Notes: generated by a model from the letters alone, not told the origin. A stretch of 64,000 nt of DNA from an uncultured Muribaculaceae bacterium (GCA_934663645.1 CAKUKR010000002.1:1-64000); one strand, 5' to 3'; numbered from the stretch's first letter, positions 17,376 to 26,250 are shown. Translations and numbers: made by a program.

Positions 17376-18179
17376 ATGAAGAAAATCTTCAGCGCGGGTA
17401 CAGCCCTGCTCATCGGACTGTTCGCAGTCGGGGTTTCATCATGCAGCAATGACGACATGCCGGCTCGCGTGAACGAAAACACAGCCAAATTGGCTCCAGA
17501 AGAGTATCTTACCATTTCCTACAATGGCAAGAAGTATGCAAACGTGCCCACTGCATACGACGAGAACGGAGACTTCGTGTTCCTCGACACCGAGTTCTCC
17601 GAAATCTACAACAAGGAACTCAAGAACTGCTTCTCGATGTCGGTCAACCTCATTGACGACAACACAATCGAGATGTACAAGAGCCTCGAGGAAAACCTGA
17701 CCAGCAAAGAAATCTCAGCCCAGAATCTTGCAGAACAGTCTGCTCAAATCACTCGTGCGGTTGCAAACCCGACATTGCCCTATATCGGATTGGTCTACCT
17801 GTATGACGACAAAAAATTCAATGACAGACACTTCGATTTCGGCATACTTCCAGGCGAAAGCCACATAGAAGAAGGGAATCTCAACAACCCCTACAAGTTC
17901 AATGACAAATGTTCTTCACTGAAAGTGGACAACAAATTGCCCAACGATGCAAATCAAGTATTCGATTTCGGCTCATACACTCTCAAATACACAGAGGTAT
18001 CATTGGTGTTCATTGGATATGACGACAAATGGTTCTCAGACAGAACATTCACTGTAATTGCCAATGCCAATGTCCTGCGCGAATTCAAGGAACTGAAGAA
18101 TTTCAATGACAAGATGAGTTCATTCAAGCTATTCTTTTGCCAGAAAGGGAAATATGTAGTTGAAGGCGCATCTAAATAA
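17376..18179 (+). CDS. lipoprotein with two beta-gamma-crystallin-type motifs
   Basis: 267 residues; signal peptide with lipobox GVSSC (Cys23). The N-terminal half (~25-130) is unrecognised. The C-terminal half (~135-260) has two similar units: an aromatic hairpin (YLYDDKKFNDRHF; IGYDDKWFSDRTF) followed about 25 residues later by FNDKCSSLKV (NDKCSS at 176-181) and FNDKMSSFKL (NDKMSS at 244-249). The (N/D)(N/D)XX(S/T)S pattern is the calcium-binding signature of beta-gamma-crystallins, and two Greek-key motifs make one domain. The usual hairpin glycine is replaced by Asp/Asn, so the assignment is by motif only. Probably surface-exposed. The gene is AT-richer than its neighbours. Confidence 0.75.
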   Translation: MKKIFSAGTALLIGLFAVGVSSCSNDDMPARVNENTAKLAPEEYLTISYNGKKYANVPTAYDENGDFVFLDTEFSEIYNKELKNCFSMSVNLIDDNTIEMYKSLEENLTSKEISAQNLAEQSAQITRAVANPTLPYIGLVYLYDDKKFNDRHFDFGILPGESHIEEGNLNNPYKFNDKCSSLKVDNKLPNDANQVFDFGSYTLKYTEVSLVFIGYDDKWFSDRTFTVIANANVLREFKELKNFNDKMSSFKLFFCQKGKYVVEGASK

Positions 18180-18203
18180 GACTAACTGACAGGAATACAC
18201 AGA

Positions 18204-18232
18204 GTACACTTGTCTCGACAGGACAAGTGTAC
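18204..18232 (+). promoter_or_regulatory. intercistronic stem-loop
   Basis: A perfect 11-bp inverted repeat GTACACTTGTC / GACAAGTGTAC with a 7-nt loop sits in the 79-bp gap between two lipoprotein genes. There is no U-run after it, so it is more likely an RNA-processing or stability element that sets different levels for the first gene than a full terminator. Confidence 0.6.
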
Positions 18233-18258
18233 CCTGTACAATAAATTCAAACAAGACT

Positions 18259-18678
18259 ATGGGAAAACTGCAATATTCACTTTGCGCTGTGTTCGCAGCA
18301 CTATTGTTCATATCCTGTGACGACAAATATGAAGCCCCGGGAGTTATAACACCCCATAGCGGGCCGCGCGACTGGACTTACGACAGCAACCATTCGACAG
18401 TTTACATAGACGGAGTTGAAAATGCATCAGTATCTGAAATACGGGTTACTTCCAAACTTATCAATCTCGACGAAAAGAGGTACAGCAGCACTCTCAAGAT
18501 AAAGGGGCTTAAGAAGAAAAAGAAAGTTACAGACGTAGTAGTTGAATATGTTCCTGACACATTTGAAGGCGTATTCGAGATGGATGGTACAACATACGAT
18601 GTAACGGGTGAATTTATTGGGAGTCCATTTATTCCTGATGAAGCGAAGATAGTGGTAAACTTCACATCGAGGAAATGA
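18259..18678 (+). CDS. small lipoprotein preceding TonB receptor
   Basis: 139 residues; signal peptide and lipobox LLFISC (Cys20). The mature protein appears to be beta-rich (alternating VTSKLINL, STLKIKGL, VTDVVVEYV, KIVVNF) with a run of five lysines near residue 85-89. No family recognised. Its stop overlaps the TonB receptor start by 4 bp, so it is translationally coupled to the receptor and may be its surface partner. Like the preceding gene it is AT-richer than the flanking sequence. Confidence 0.8.
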   Translation: MGKLQYSLCAVFAALLFISCDDKYEAPGVITPHSGPRDWTYDSNHSTVYIDGVENASVSEIRVTSKLINLDEKRYSSTLKIKGLKKKKKVTDVVVEYVPDTFEGVFEMDGTTYDVTGEFIGSPFIPDEAKIVVNFTSRK

Positions 18679-20936
18679 TGAAAAGCATACTTGCGGCGGG
18701 GGCTTTCGCGGCATTGGCGGCTGTCCCTGCCTTTGCGCAAACGACCTCTGACTCCGTGCCGACACAGACGCTCGACGAGGTCATAGTCACGGCAAGCGAC
18801 GCGCAGCGCAACCTGAAAGCGGCGGAAATGGGCCGCCACGTGATAAGCGGCGACGTTATCCTGAAGCTGCCGGTGCTGTTCGGCGAGCCTGATGTGGTCA
18901 AGACCTTGCAGACGCTCCCGGGCGTGGCGCAGGGTGTCGAGGGCTTCGCCGGGCTTTATGTACACGGCGGCGACAATGACCAGAACCTGTTCCTGTACAA
19001 CGGCCTGCCGCTGTACCATGTCAGCCATGTCGGAGGCATCTTCTCGTCGTTCAACGTATCGACCATCCACAACGTCGATTTCTTCAAGTCTGCATTCCCG
19101 GCACGCTACGGCGGACGCATCTCCAGCATCACCGACATCAAGATGAAAGCACCTGACTTCGAGCGGTTCACCGGCAAGTTCACCGTGGGGCTGCTCGCGG
19201 CAAACGGCTACATCTCCGGGCCGATAGTCCGCGACAAGCTCGCTTTCAGCGCGGCAGTGCGCCGCTCGTGGATAGACATCGTGGGGCTGCCGGCTCTTGC
19301 CATTTTCAATGCAATTCAGCACAAGGACGGCAAGAAGACCATTGCCGGCTATAACTTCATGGACTTCAACGCCCGCTTGGACTGGAAGGTCGGCGACGGC
19401 AAGATATACGCGATAGGATATTACGGCCGCGACTACCTCAAGATAGGCGACCGCAAGTTTGAGACCGACGACAGCGGTTATTCATACTATCCCAACCCCG
19501 ACGGCACATCCATGGCAGTCGAAGAAGACACGAAATTCTTTGACGAGAACACCAACCGCCTCGTGTGGGGCAACTGGGGCGTGTCGCTCAATGCCGACTA
19601 CCGCCTCGGCGGCGGCATGCTGACCGGCTCGGTGTACTATACGCGCTATTTCTCAAGTTACCGCCAGAAGCAGGAGCATCAGAACGACCTTTCCGACCCC
19701 TCGACATACGGCTACTCCATCAACGGCACGAAAAACTCAATCGCCGACATCGGCGTTAACGCGCAGTATATGCAGCAGTTCGGGCTGGTCTACCTGCTCA
19801 AGCTCGGCGCAGGGTATGTCCACCACAACTACCATCCCGACGGCATCGAGAATGAGTATCGCGACGCTGACAGCTACCGCAACGACAACAACGGCAACCC
19901 GCAGGTGCGGTCAAATGAGGTGTTCGCATACGTTGACAACCTGTTCAACTTCGGCGAGTGGGCATCGCTCGATGCCGGGCTGCGCTTCGTAAGCCACCGC
20001 ATCGGGGGACGCTCCTTCCCGCGCCTCGAGCCGAGGGCTTCAGTGCGCGTCAACGTGACCGAGGACTACAGCATCAAGGCCTCGTATGCCCGCATCAACC
20101 AGTATGTGCAGCAGGTGTCGAGCAACTACATAAGCCTCCCAACCGACCTGTGGCAGCCTGTGGGCAAAGGACTCGAGCCGCTGGGCAGCGACCAGTATTC
20201 CGTGGGCGTATACGGCAACCTTCCACGCGAGATGTTCTTCTCCGTCGAGGGGTGGTACAAGCAGATGCGCAACCTGGTGGAATACCGCGAGGGCATCTCC
20301 TCAATCGACCCTAAGCTCGACTGGGACGACAAGATCACTGGCGGCAAGGGGTGGGCTTACGGCGTTGACCTGAGCGTGACCAAGGAGTTCGGCAAGGTGA
20401 GGGGCACTGTCAGCTACGGCCTGATGTGGAACTGGCGCAAGTTTGAGAAGCTGAATGGCGGGCTGAAATTCCCTGCCAAGTTTGACAACCGCCACAAGAT
20501 AAACATCAACGCCACCTACCGTCTGAACGAAAAGATCGAGTTCAATGCCGGGTGGACATTCATGACCGGCAACCGCATGACCGTCGCGCTCTACAACTAT
20601 GACGAGCCAGGCGACTTCTTTCCCGACGCACCGACCACCGGCACCGGTCCCAATGAGTCTGACAGTTCACTGACCGAGGGAATAGGCTACTATTCGGGGC
20701 GCAACAATGTGCGGTTGCCAGCATACCAGCGGCTCGACATCGGCATGAGCCTCTACAAGAAGCTCAAGAACGGACACCGCTCTATATGGAACTTCAGCCT
20801 CTACAACGCCTATTGCTACATGAACGCGATGACGATAAAAAAAGAGGACACGGGGTATGGCACGATTGACCGCAATTTCCGCAAGCTGTGCCTGCTGCCC
20901 GTCATACCCTCCGTTTCATACACATACGAATTCTGA
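18675..20936 (+). CDS. TonB-dependent receptor
   Basis: 753 residues with a signal peptide (cleavage after VPAFA, ~22), a TonB-box-like LDEVIVTAS motif at about residue 33, a plug domain (GEPDVVKTLQTLPGV, GLYVHGGDNDQNLFLYNG, PARYGGRISSITDIKMK) and a C-terminal beta-barrel ending in an aromatic residue (YTYEF). It imports a substrate across the outer membrane using TonB energy. It lacks the N-terminal carboxypeptidase-regulatory-like domain found in SusC proteins, and its partner is a DUF4249 lipoprotein, not SusD. The substrate cannot be read from sequence. Confidence 0.93.
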   Translation: MMKSILAAGAFAALAAVPAFAQTTSDSVPTQTLDEVIVTASDAQRNLKAAEMGRHVISGDVILKLPVLFGEPDVVKTLQTLPGVAQGVEGFAGLYVHGGDNDQNLFLYNGLPLYHVSHVGGIFSSFNVSTIHNVDFFKSAFPARYGGRISSITDIKMKAPDFERFTGKFTVGLLAANGYISGPIVRDKLAFSAAVRRSWIDIVGLPALAIFNAIQHKDGKKTIAGYNFMDFNARLDWKVGDGKIYAIGYYGRDYLKIGDRKFETDDSGYSYYPNPDGTSMAVEEDTKFFDENTNRLVWGNWGVSLNADYRLGGGMLTGSVYYTRYFSSYRQKQEHQNDLSDPSTYGYSINGTKNSIADIGVNAQYMQQFGLVYLLKLGAGYVHHNYHPDGIENEYRDADSYRNDNNGNPQVRSNEVFAYVDNLFNFGEWASLDAGLRFVSHRIGGRSFPRLEPRASVRVNVTEDYSIKASYARINQYVQQVSSNYISLPTDLWQPVGKGLEPLGSDQYSVGVYGNLPREMFFSVEGWYKQMRNLVEYREGISSIDPKLDWDDKITGGKGWAYGVDLSVTKEFGKVRGTVSYGLMWNWRKFEKLNGGLKFPAKFDNRHKININATYRLNEKIEFNAGWTFMTGNRMTVALYNYDEPGDFFPDAPTTGTGPNESDSSLTEGIGYYSGRNNVRLPAYQRLDIGMSLYKKLKNGHRSIWNFSLYNAYCYMNAMTIKKEDTGYGTIDRNFRKLCLLPVIPSVSYTYEF

Positions 20937-20940
20937 CAAA

Positions 20941-21936
20941 ATGAGACACCCGATACCATGCCTCGCCGCTTGCATCGCGCTCATGGCTTTTGCGACAAGC
21001 TGCTACCAGGACATAGACCTCGACAAATACAAGGGGCAGGAGGGCGAGAATATGCTGACCCTCAACTCGATAGTCAACCCGGATTCGACTGTCGCGGTGG
21101 CTGCCACGCGCACTTACTTCTATTCAGACGACCACCCAGACCATGACTATGTCACTGGCCTCGACATCGCGCTCTACATCAACGGCGAGCCGCGAGGCAC
21201 ATTGACCTACAACGAGAACAGACACCTGTATATGTCTACGGTCAAGCCCCTCGAGGGTGACGAAGTGGAGTTGCGCACCGTATACGACAGCAAGCCGGTC
21301 AGCTGCAAGGGCATAATCCCGCGCAAGATATGCATCGAGAGCATCGACGCTTCGGTGCGCGGCCCATTATATGTGTATACCGGCTCCGATTACATAGTCT
21401 CATACGAGGTGAAGTTCACCGACCCGGCAGACGAGGAAAACTATTATTTCCTGCAATACGACAAGACCAGCCACATGCTCCCGGGGATAACCATGGGGGA
21501 GCGTGATTTCACCGACGAGTATGTATTCCAGCAGCTCGCCCGCCGCATCAACGCCGTTGTGCCAGGGTGGGAGCCGTACAGCCCAGACGGGTTGCCATTC
21601 TCCGACTACGGCATTGACGGGGAAACGCACACCCTCTTGGTGAAGGAGATTTTACAGACGGACGGGTGGTCTTTTCCGCCCTCCAATACGGAGGTAACGA
21701 TGCCTCGCAAGTTCATGCTGTACGCCATTTCGCGTGACTACTACGAATACCTCGTCAGCGTGCTGTACAACGACCCGCTCTCCGACGGGCTGCACGGCGG
21801 CATGGTGGACATAGGCGTGAGCGAGCCGATGAAGTACTACAACAACATCGACGGCGGAGCGGGCGTATTAGGAACATACTCGCTCGACACCAAGGACTTG
21901 GACGTAATGCCGCTTCTGCGCCGCTTGCCCGAATAA
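20941..21936 (+). CDS. DUF4249 lipoprotein
   Basis: 331-residue lipoprotein (AFATSC, Cys21). The start at 20941 gives a proper signal peptide; a longer frame reading back into the receptor gene is unlikely. Mature protein begins YQDIDLD and contains the EGENMLTLNSIVNPDS and TYFYSDDHPDHDY segments typical of DUF4249. These proteins are regularly encoded directly after TonB-dependent receptors in Bacteroidota and are presumed surface partners of the receptor. It starts 4 bp after the receptor stop. Confidence 0.88.
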   Translation: MRHPIPCLAACIALMAFATSCYQDIDLDKYKGQEGENMLTLNSIVNPDSTVAVAATRTYFYSDDHPDHDYVTGLDIALYINGEPRGTLTYNENRHLYMSTVKPLEGDEVELRTVYDSKPVSCKGIIPRKICIESIDASVRGPLYVYTGSDYIVSYEVKFTDPADEENYYFLQYDKTSHMLPGITMGERDFTDEYVFQQLARRINAVVPGWEPYSPDGLPFSDYGIDGETHTLLVKEILQTDGWSFPPSNTEVTMPRKFMLYAISRDYYEYLVSVLYNDPLSDGLHGGMVDIGVSEPMKYYNNIDGGAGVLGTYSLDTKDLDVMPLLRRLPE

Positions 21937-21943
21937 CCTGCTC

Positions 21944-23407
21944 TCACTTGCGGCGTTTAAGGAGGTATGCGCGAGCGTCGGCAACTTCGGGCAAGCGCAA
22001 TGCGCACGCCAGCGCGACGTATGCCACGGCGGCTACCGCGATGCGCAGCGCGAGCTGAACGGCAGCCACTTCCGTCACCAGCGACAACCCCCACCCGGCG
22101 GTGAGGGCGACGGCGCTCAACGCCAACGCCGGCACCATGTCGGCGAGCATATACCGCACCGGGCACGAGGTCTTGCGCGAGGTGAGCAGCAGCACATACA
22201 CCCATGTAATAGCAGAGGCGACCATCTGCCCCCACACCAACGCCTCGACAGTGCCGATGAATATCGTCACCGCCAACGCCACGAGCATAGCCACGTCCTT
22301 GACCGTCTCAACCACCACCAGCGACCCGGCACGACCGGCAGCAAGCAGGTAATTGTTGTAGGCGGAAATGAAGATGATGAACACGCCGCGCAGCGAGAGT
22401 ATCTGGAACAGGGGTATGGCATCGTCCCATTTCGTGCCGAACAGCGTGTGGAACAGCGGCGTGGCTATCATGGCAAGCCCCGCCATGAGCGGCACGACCG
22501 TCAGCGCGGCAAACCGGTCAACGCGCCGCATATAGCGCACAAACTCGGCAGCGTTGTCCTGAAAGCGCGACAGCAGCGGCACGAAAGTGGCGGTGATGAT
22601 CTGCGACAGCGACGCTGTCCCCATCTTGCTCCACTTGTCGGCCTGTGTGTACACGCCCAGCATCCCCAGCGACCAACGCCCGATGACGAAGGTGTACAGG
22701 TTGAGGAAGAACGTGTTGAGCAGCGAGCTGGAGAACACCCCCATGCCTACGCGGCGGATGCTGCGCATCGACTCGCGGCTGAACACCCACACGGGCCGCC
22801 ACCGCACCGCCAGCCACAGCCATGCCGTCTTGACAAAAGCGAGGCTCACCGTCTGCCACACCAACGCCCACACGCCCCAGCCCGTCACGGCGAGCCAGAT
22901 GCCCACCGCTCCCGACACGGCAAGCCCGGCGAGGTTGCTCAACGCTATCTGGCGCACCTCCATCTGCTTCATCAGGCGGTTGGTCTGCACGATGCCCAGC
23001 GCATTGAGGATGAACGACAGGAACATCACACGCGACAGCAGCACAAGCCGCTCGCTGCGGAAGAAATCGGCTATCAGAGGTGCGGCAAACCACAAAAGCA
23101 TGTATATCCCCACCGCCACGGCGGTGTTGAACCAGAACACCGTGCTGTAGTCGCGCTCGTCGGTTTCTTTCTTCTGCAACAGAGCCGCGCCAAAGCCGCT
23201 GTCTACAAACACTATGGCGAATGCCTGAAACATCGCTATCACGCCCGTCAGGCCGTAGTCCTCACGCGAGAGCAGGTTGGCAAGCACAACGCCTATGACC
23301 GCGAGCGCCACCTGTTGCGACACACGGTCTATCGTGTTCCATTTCAGCGTCCGCGCCGTCCGCTGCTTCAGCGACTGGCCGGGCGCGTTGTCCGCATTGC
23401 CTTCCAT
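21944..23407 (-). CDS. polysaccharide flippase (Wzx/PST family)
   Basis: 487-residue inner-membrane protein with about 12-14 transmembrane helices, of the MOP superfamily used to flip lipid-linked oligosaccharides. Conserved N-terminal block TLKWNTIDRVSQQVALAVIG and SREDYGLTGVIAMFQAFAIVFVDSGFGAAL match Bacteroidota lipopolysaccharide-type exporters. The start at 23407 (MEGNADNAPG) is supported by a promoter whose -7 element ends 8 bp upstream, which rules out the longer start at 23458. It is not surrounded by glycosyltransferases, so its glycan substrate is unclear. Confidence 0.88.
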   Translation of the reverse strand: MEGNADNAPGQSLKQRTARTLKWNTIDRVSQQVALAVIGVVLANLLSREDYGLTGVIAMFQAFAIVFVDSGFGAALLQKKETDERDYSTVFWFNTAVAVGIYMLLWFAAPLIADFFRSERLVLLSRVMFLSFILNALGIVQTNRLMKQMEVRQIALSNLAGLAVSGAVGIWLAVTGWGVWALVWQTVSLAFVKTAWLWLAVRWRPVWVFSRESMRSIRRVGMGVFSSSLLNTFFLNLYTFVIGRWSLGMLGVYTQADKWSKMGTASLSQIITATFVPLLSRFQDNAAEFVRYMRRVDRFAALTVVPLMAGLAMIATPLFHTLFGTKWDDAIPLFQILSLRGVFIIFISAYNNYLLAAGRAGSLVVVETVKDVAMLVALAVTIFIGTVEALVWGQMVASAITWVYVLLLTSRKTSCPVRYMLADMVPALALSAVALTAGWGLSLVTEVAAVQLALRIAVAAVAYVALACALRLPEVADARAYLLKRRK

Positions 23408-23414
23408 TGCAGTG

Positions 23415-23445
23415 CAAATATAGCGAATTGCCCCCGAACCGCCAA
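23415..23445 (-). promoter_or_regulatory. flippase promoter, nearly leaderless
   Basis: On the minus strand TTG (23445-23443), a 20-nt spacer and TATATTTG (23422-23415). The predicted start of transcription lies within a few bases of the ATG at 23407, so the message would be leaderless or nearly so. Confidence 0.7.
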
Positions 23446-23475
23446 CATTTTCCGCCACAGCCAGCCGCGCATCTT

Positions 23476-23554
23476 CGGAAAACGCACCTTTTCACCCCTT
23501 CAAAATCGCGGAAAACGCACCTTTTTGAGGGTCATTTTTCGCGGAAAACGCACC
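23476..23554. repeat. three direct repeats at exact 33-bp spacing
   Basis: The 13-mer CGGAAAACGCACC starts at 23476, 23509 and 23542, exactly 33 bp apart (about three helical turns), with partly conserved T-rich sequence after the first two copies. The cluster begins about 30 bp upstream of the -33 element of the flippase promoter, the usual place for activator sites. No gene occupies 23446-23792. Confidence 0.75.
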
Positions 23555-23633
23555 AGTCCAAATAAAGCCGCTGATTTACAACAATATGGCAATCCACCCA
23601 AAACTCGGTCCTCCGATTGGCTCTAAAAAGTAA

Positions 23634-23660
23634 TCTCAGAGAACTCTGAGAACTCTGACA
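23634..23660. repeat. GAACTCTGA-type palindromic repeat
   Basis: CTCAGAGAACTCTGAGAACTCTGA, here split as CTCAGAG / AACTCTGAG / AACTCTGA, is a nested palindromic repeat. A second locus with the same units lies at 45262-45316. Confidence 0.65.
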
Positions 23661-23792
23661 ATCCACCCCAAGCGGCAATGCATTGCTGAGCGGACGCACA
23701 CAGAGAGAGAGTCCCTACATTTCAGGGTATTTATGGGAGAAACAGGGGTGCATTTTCGGACGCGGAAATTTTTCAGTTTCGGCGAAAGGCAG

Positions 23793-23800
23793 TAATTTTG
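23793..23800 (+). promoter_or_regulatory. -7 element upstream of lipoprotein gene
   Basis: TAATTTTG 30 bp upstream of the ATG at 23830. The -33 region shows only a T-rich stretch, so the promoter is probable but incomplete. Confidence 0.5.
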
Positions 23801-23829
23801 CACAGCGAATTTAACGGCGATAACAAGGG

Positions 23830-24399
23830 ATGTTAACGGCAAATTCCATACGTCTGAAGATGCAAGCCAGTGCTGCGGCATATATGCCGGCAGCGGCGTT
23901 GGCGTGCCTTGTCCTGACAGCCTCGTGCGGACGGGGCGACAGACACGTGCAGGACAGCAAAGTCCATGAAGTGAAGCCCTTTCATGCAGACAATGACATA
24001 GGCATGACGGTGCGCAGTCTGACAGACGCGCTGCGTGTGGGCGAGCCTTTCGACTCGTCGGCATACGATTTCACCGGCATACTCACCGACGGCGTGGGCG
24101 CGCCGCTGTACATCGACTCGATGAGCAACCCGGGGACATGGCGCGTGCGTATTGCCGCGCCGACACGCGCCGAAATCACCAACCTGCACGGCGGCGACCT
24201 GGTGGGCAATGACCTGGTAGGCTACCTGTCGTATTGCCTCGACCTGAAACGCGAGCGCATGGTGAGCCATCACCGCAGCGAGAGCAGCGAGGAGCGCGTA
24301 TACCGCACAGACCACGGCTACATCACCTTTGAGGGGATGGGCGACGAGGGGCTGGAGGGATGCCGCATAGTCATCTCGATCTCAGACACCATATACTGA
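23830..24399 (+). CDS. hypothetical lipoprotein
   Basis: 189 residues with a hydrophobic segment and a lipobox-like LVLTASC (Cys33). A second possible start at 23860 would give a more standard 23-residue signal peptide. The mature region is about 155 residues, mixed alpha/beta, with no family I recognise (SLTDALRVGEPFDSSAYDFTGILTDGVGAPLY). It stands alone between the divergent flippase and the convergent aroB operon. Confidence 0.7.
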   Translation: MLTANSIRLKMQASAAAYMPAAALACLVLTASCGRGDRHVQDSKVHEVKPFHADNDIGMTVRSLTDALRVGEPFDSSAYDFTGILTDGVGAPLYIDSMSNPGTWRVRIAAPTRAEITNLHGGDLVGNDLVGYLSYCLDLKRERMVSHHRSESSEERVYRTDHGYITFEGMGDEGLEGCRIVISISDTIY

Positions 24400-24424
24400 C
24401 ACGCCCACCCTACGCGCCTGACGG

Positions 24425-25525
24425 CTACTGCCCAGTCAAGTCGCGGTAAATGTCAAGCGCGGCCTCTATCTCGTGCGGCTCGACGGACACGTAATCGACT
24501 CCCTTGCCTATGTTTTGCAGCAGCGTGAAAAGCACTTTGCCGTCATTGAGGTTCTTCTTGTCGCCGGCCATAATCTTCAGCAGCTGCGGATAGTCGCTGC
24601 AGCTGACTGCAATCCTCGGGAACACGGCTTTCAGGAAATCTGCGTAGCGGTATATCTCCCCGGAGGGCAGCGCGAGCCGTAAATGGCTTAAGATGAGCGC
24701 AACAAGGATGCCGTGAGCCACGGCAATGCCGTGGGGCAGCACATTGCCCCGGGCGAGTGTCATCGACTCGAATGCGTGGCCGCAAGTATGCCCGAAATTG
24801 AGCATCTTGCGCATACCCGCCTCATGGGGGTCACGGCACACCACGAAGCTCTTGCGGCGGCAACACTCCTCTATCAGGGACACGAGCGAGGAGGGGTCGT
24901 CAGCCCGCGACGCTGCATCAGGGATATTGTGGACAAGCTCGTCGAGCTGTGGCGCAGCCTCCATTATCCAGCCGGCAAGTCCCTTGTCAAACAGGTATCC
25001 GGTCTTGAGCATCTCGCCGTATCCCGACAGCAGCTCTTCGTGGGGCAATGACTTGAGCGCAGCGATGGGGATGCAAGTGTGCTCTGGCATGGCGAACACG
25101 CCTATCTGGTTCTTCAGTCCGCCGAAGTTCACGCCGGTCTTTCCGCCCACGGCGGCATCTACCGCGCCGAGGAGCGTGGTTGCAACGTGGGCGAATTTCA
25201 CTCCGCGACGGTATGTGGAGGCCGCAAAGCCGCCGATGTCCGTGACCATGCCGCCGCCTACGTTGATGACAAACGAGCTGCGGGTCATGCCGAGGCGAAG
25301 CATCTCCGTCCATATATACTCCGCCGATTCGATGGTCTTGTTCTGCTCGCCGGCGGGGATAACTATAGTCGGCGCGGACAGCAGCGGGTCGCCGGGGGTG
25401 ATGATGCCGGGCAGCAAGGGGCTGACATTGCTGTCGGTGATGACAACGATGCTTTTAGCAGACAAGCCCGGGACATGCCCAGCCAGTTCGTTGAGTCCGA
25501 AGGTGTTGCAGACAGTTACATTCAT
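24425..25525 (-). CDS. aroB: 3-dehydroquinate synthase
   Basis: 366 residues, normal family length. It converts 3-deoxy-D-arabino-heptulosonate 7-phosphate to 3-dehydroquinate in the shikimate pathway, using NAD and a divalent metal. The NAD-binding block NVGGGMVTDIGGFAASTYRRGV, the GGKTGVNFGGLKNQIG block and the metal-ligand motifs LNFGHTCGHAFE and LPHGIAVAHG are present. Last gene of a three-gene operon; its start overlaps the HAD gene stop by 4 bp. Cytoplasmic. Confidence 0.96.
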   Translation of the reverse strand: MNVTVCNTFGLNELAGHVPGLSAKSIVVITDSNVSPLLPGIITPGDPLLSAPTIVIPAGEQNKTIESAEYIWTEMLRLGMTRSSFVINVGGGMVTDIGGFAASTYRRGVKFAHVATTLLGAVDAAVGGKTGVNFGGLKNQIGVFAMPEHTCIPIAALKSLPHEELLSGYGEMLKTGYLFDKGLAGWIMEAAPQLDELVHNIPDAASRADDPSSLVSLIEECCRRKSFVVCRDPHEAGMRKMLNFGHTCGHAFESMTLARGNVLPHGIAVAHGILVALILSHLRLALPSGEIYRYADFLKAVFPRIAVSCSDYPQLLKIMAGDKKNLNDGKVLFTLLQNIGKGVDYVSVEPHEIEAALDIYRDLTGQ

Positions 25526-26250
25526 GGTTTCCGGGATATGACGAGTCTTGGGAGCGTGTCAGCAAATTCCTCCATTGAGGGGAATATCATGTCTGCGCCT
25601 TCGTCAACAAAGGACTGACGCGCTATCGGGCCTGTGGTGACAGCCACGGTGAACAGCCCGGCGGCGATGCCTGCCCGCACGCCCAGGGGCGCGTTTTCTA
25701 TCACTATGGCATGGGCAGCGTCAGTGCCGGCTATTGCCAGCCCGCGCAGGTATGGTTCGGGGTGCGGCTTGCCGTGAGTAACATCGAGAGCGGTGATACG
25801 GTCGGCTGAAGCGAACACGCCAGGGTAGTCGCGGTCGATGCGCGAGATGACGGAGGACTGCCCCGAACCGGTCACAAGGACACACCTCACGCCTGCACAG
25901 CGCAGCGAGGCGAGCATACTGTCTGCGCCAGGCATCAGCACGACCTCGCCCATTTCGCGGAACAGCTGCGTCTTTCGGGCATAGAGCCGCTTCTTCTCCT
26001 CGTCGGGGAGCGTCACGCCGCGCTCGCGCTGCATCACCAGGTCAATGGTCGCGCTGCCGGTCATCCCCTCATAGCCGAAGAACTCGTCGGAGGTGACATC
26101 CACGCCGATTTCGGCAAACATACGCTGCCAGGCCAAAGCATGGTGAGGCATCGAGTCATACAGCACGCCGTCCATGTCTATGAGTGCTGCACGCAAGGGA
26201 GAGGGGAAATGTCGGGGGTTGTCTTGTGTCATGGCAAAGGGGACTGTCAT
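25522..26250 (-). CDS. HAD-superfamily phosphatase (beta-phosphoglucomutase-like)
   Basis: 242 residues. HAD motif I IDMDGVLYDS (nucleophile Asp in DMD), motif II VLVTGSGQ, motif III lysine in GKPHPEPY and motif IV VIENAPLG are all present, with a helical cap domain after motif I. These are typical of sugar-phosphate phosphatases or phosphomutases of the GS/PGMB group. The start at 26250 overlaps the WYL gene stop (ATGA); a second ATG six codons later is possible. Substrate unknown. Confidence 0.9.
   Translation of the reverse strand: MTVPFAMTQDNPRHFPSPLRAALIDMDGVLYDSMPHHALAWQRMFAEIGVDVTSDEFFGYEGMTGSATIDLVMQRERGVTLPDEEKKRLYARKTQLFREMGEVVLMPGADSMLASLRCAGVRCVLVTGSGQSSVISRIDRDYPGVFASADRITALDVTHGKPHPEPYLRGLAIAGTDAAHAIVIENAPLGVRAGIAAGLFTVAVTTGPIARQSFVDEGADMIFPSMEEFADTLPRLVISRKP

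Noticed and set aside
23476-23554. Mini CRISPR array
   Set aside because: Only three copies of a 13-bp repeat with 20-bp spacers; CRISPR repeats are longer, the intervening sequences are similar in part, and there are no cas genes.
22448-23626. 392-codon open frame on + opposite the flippase
   Set aside because: Product is His/Arg/Pro-rich with no domain, and it runs across the flippase promoter and 33-bp repeats.
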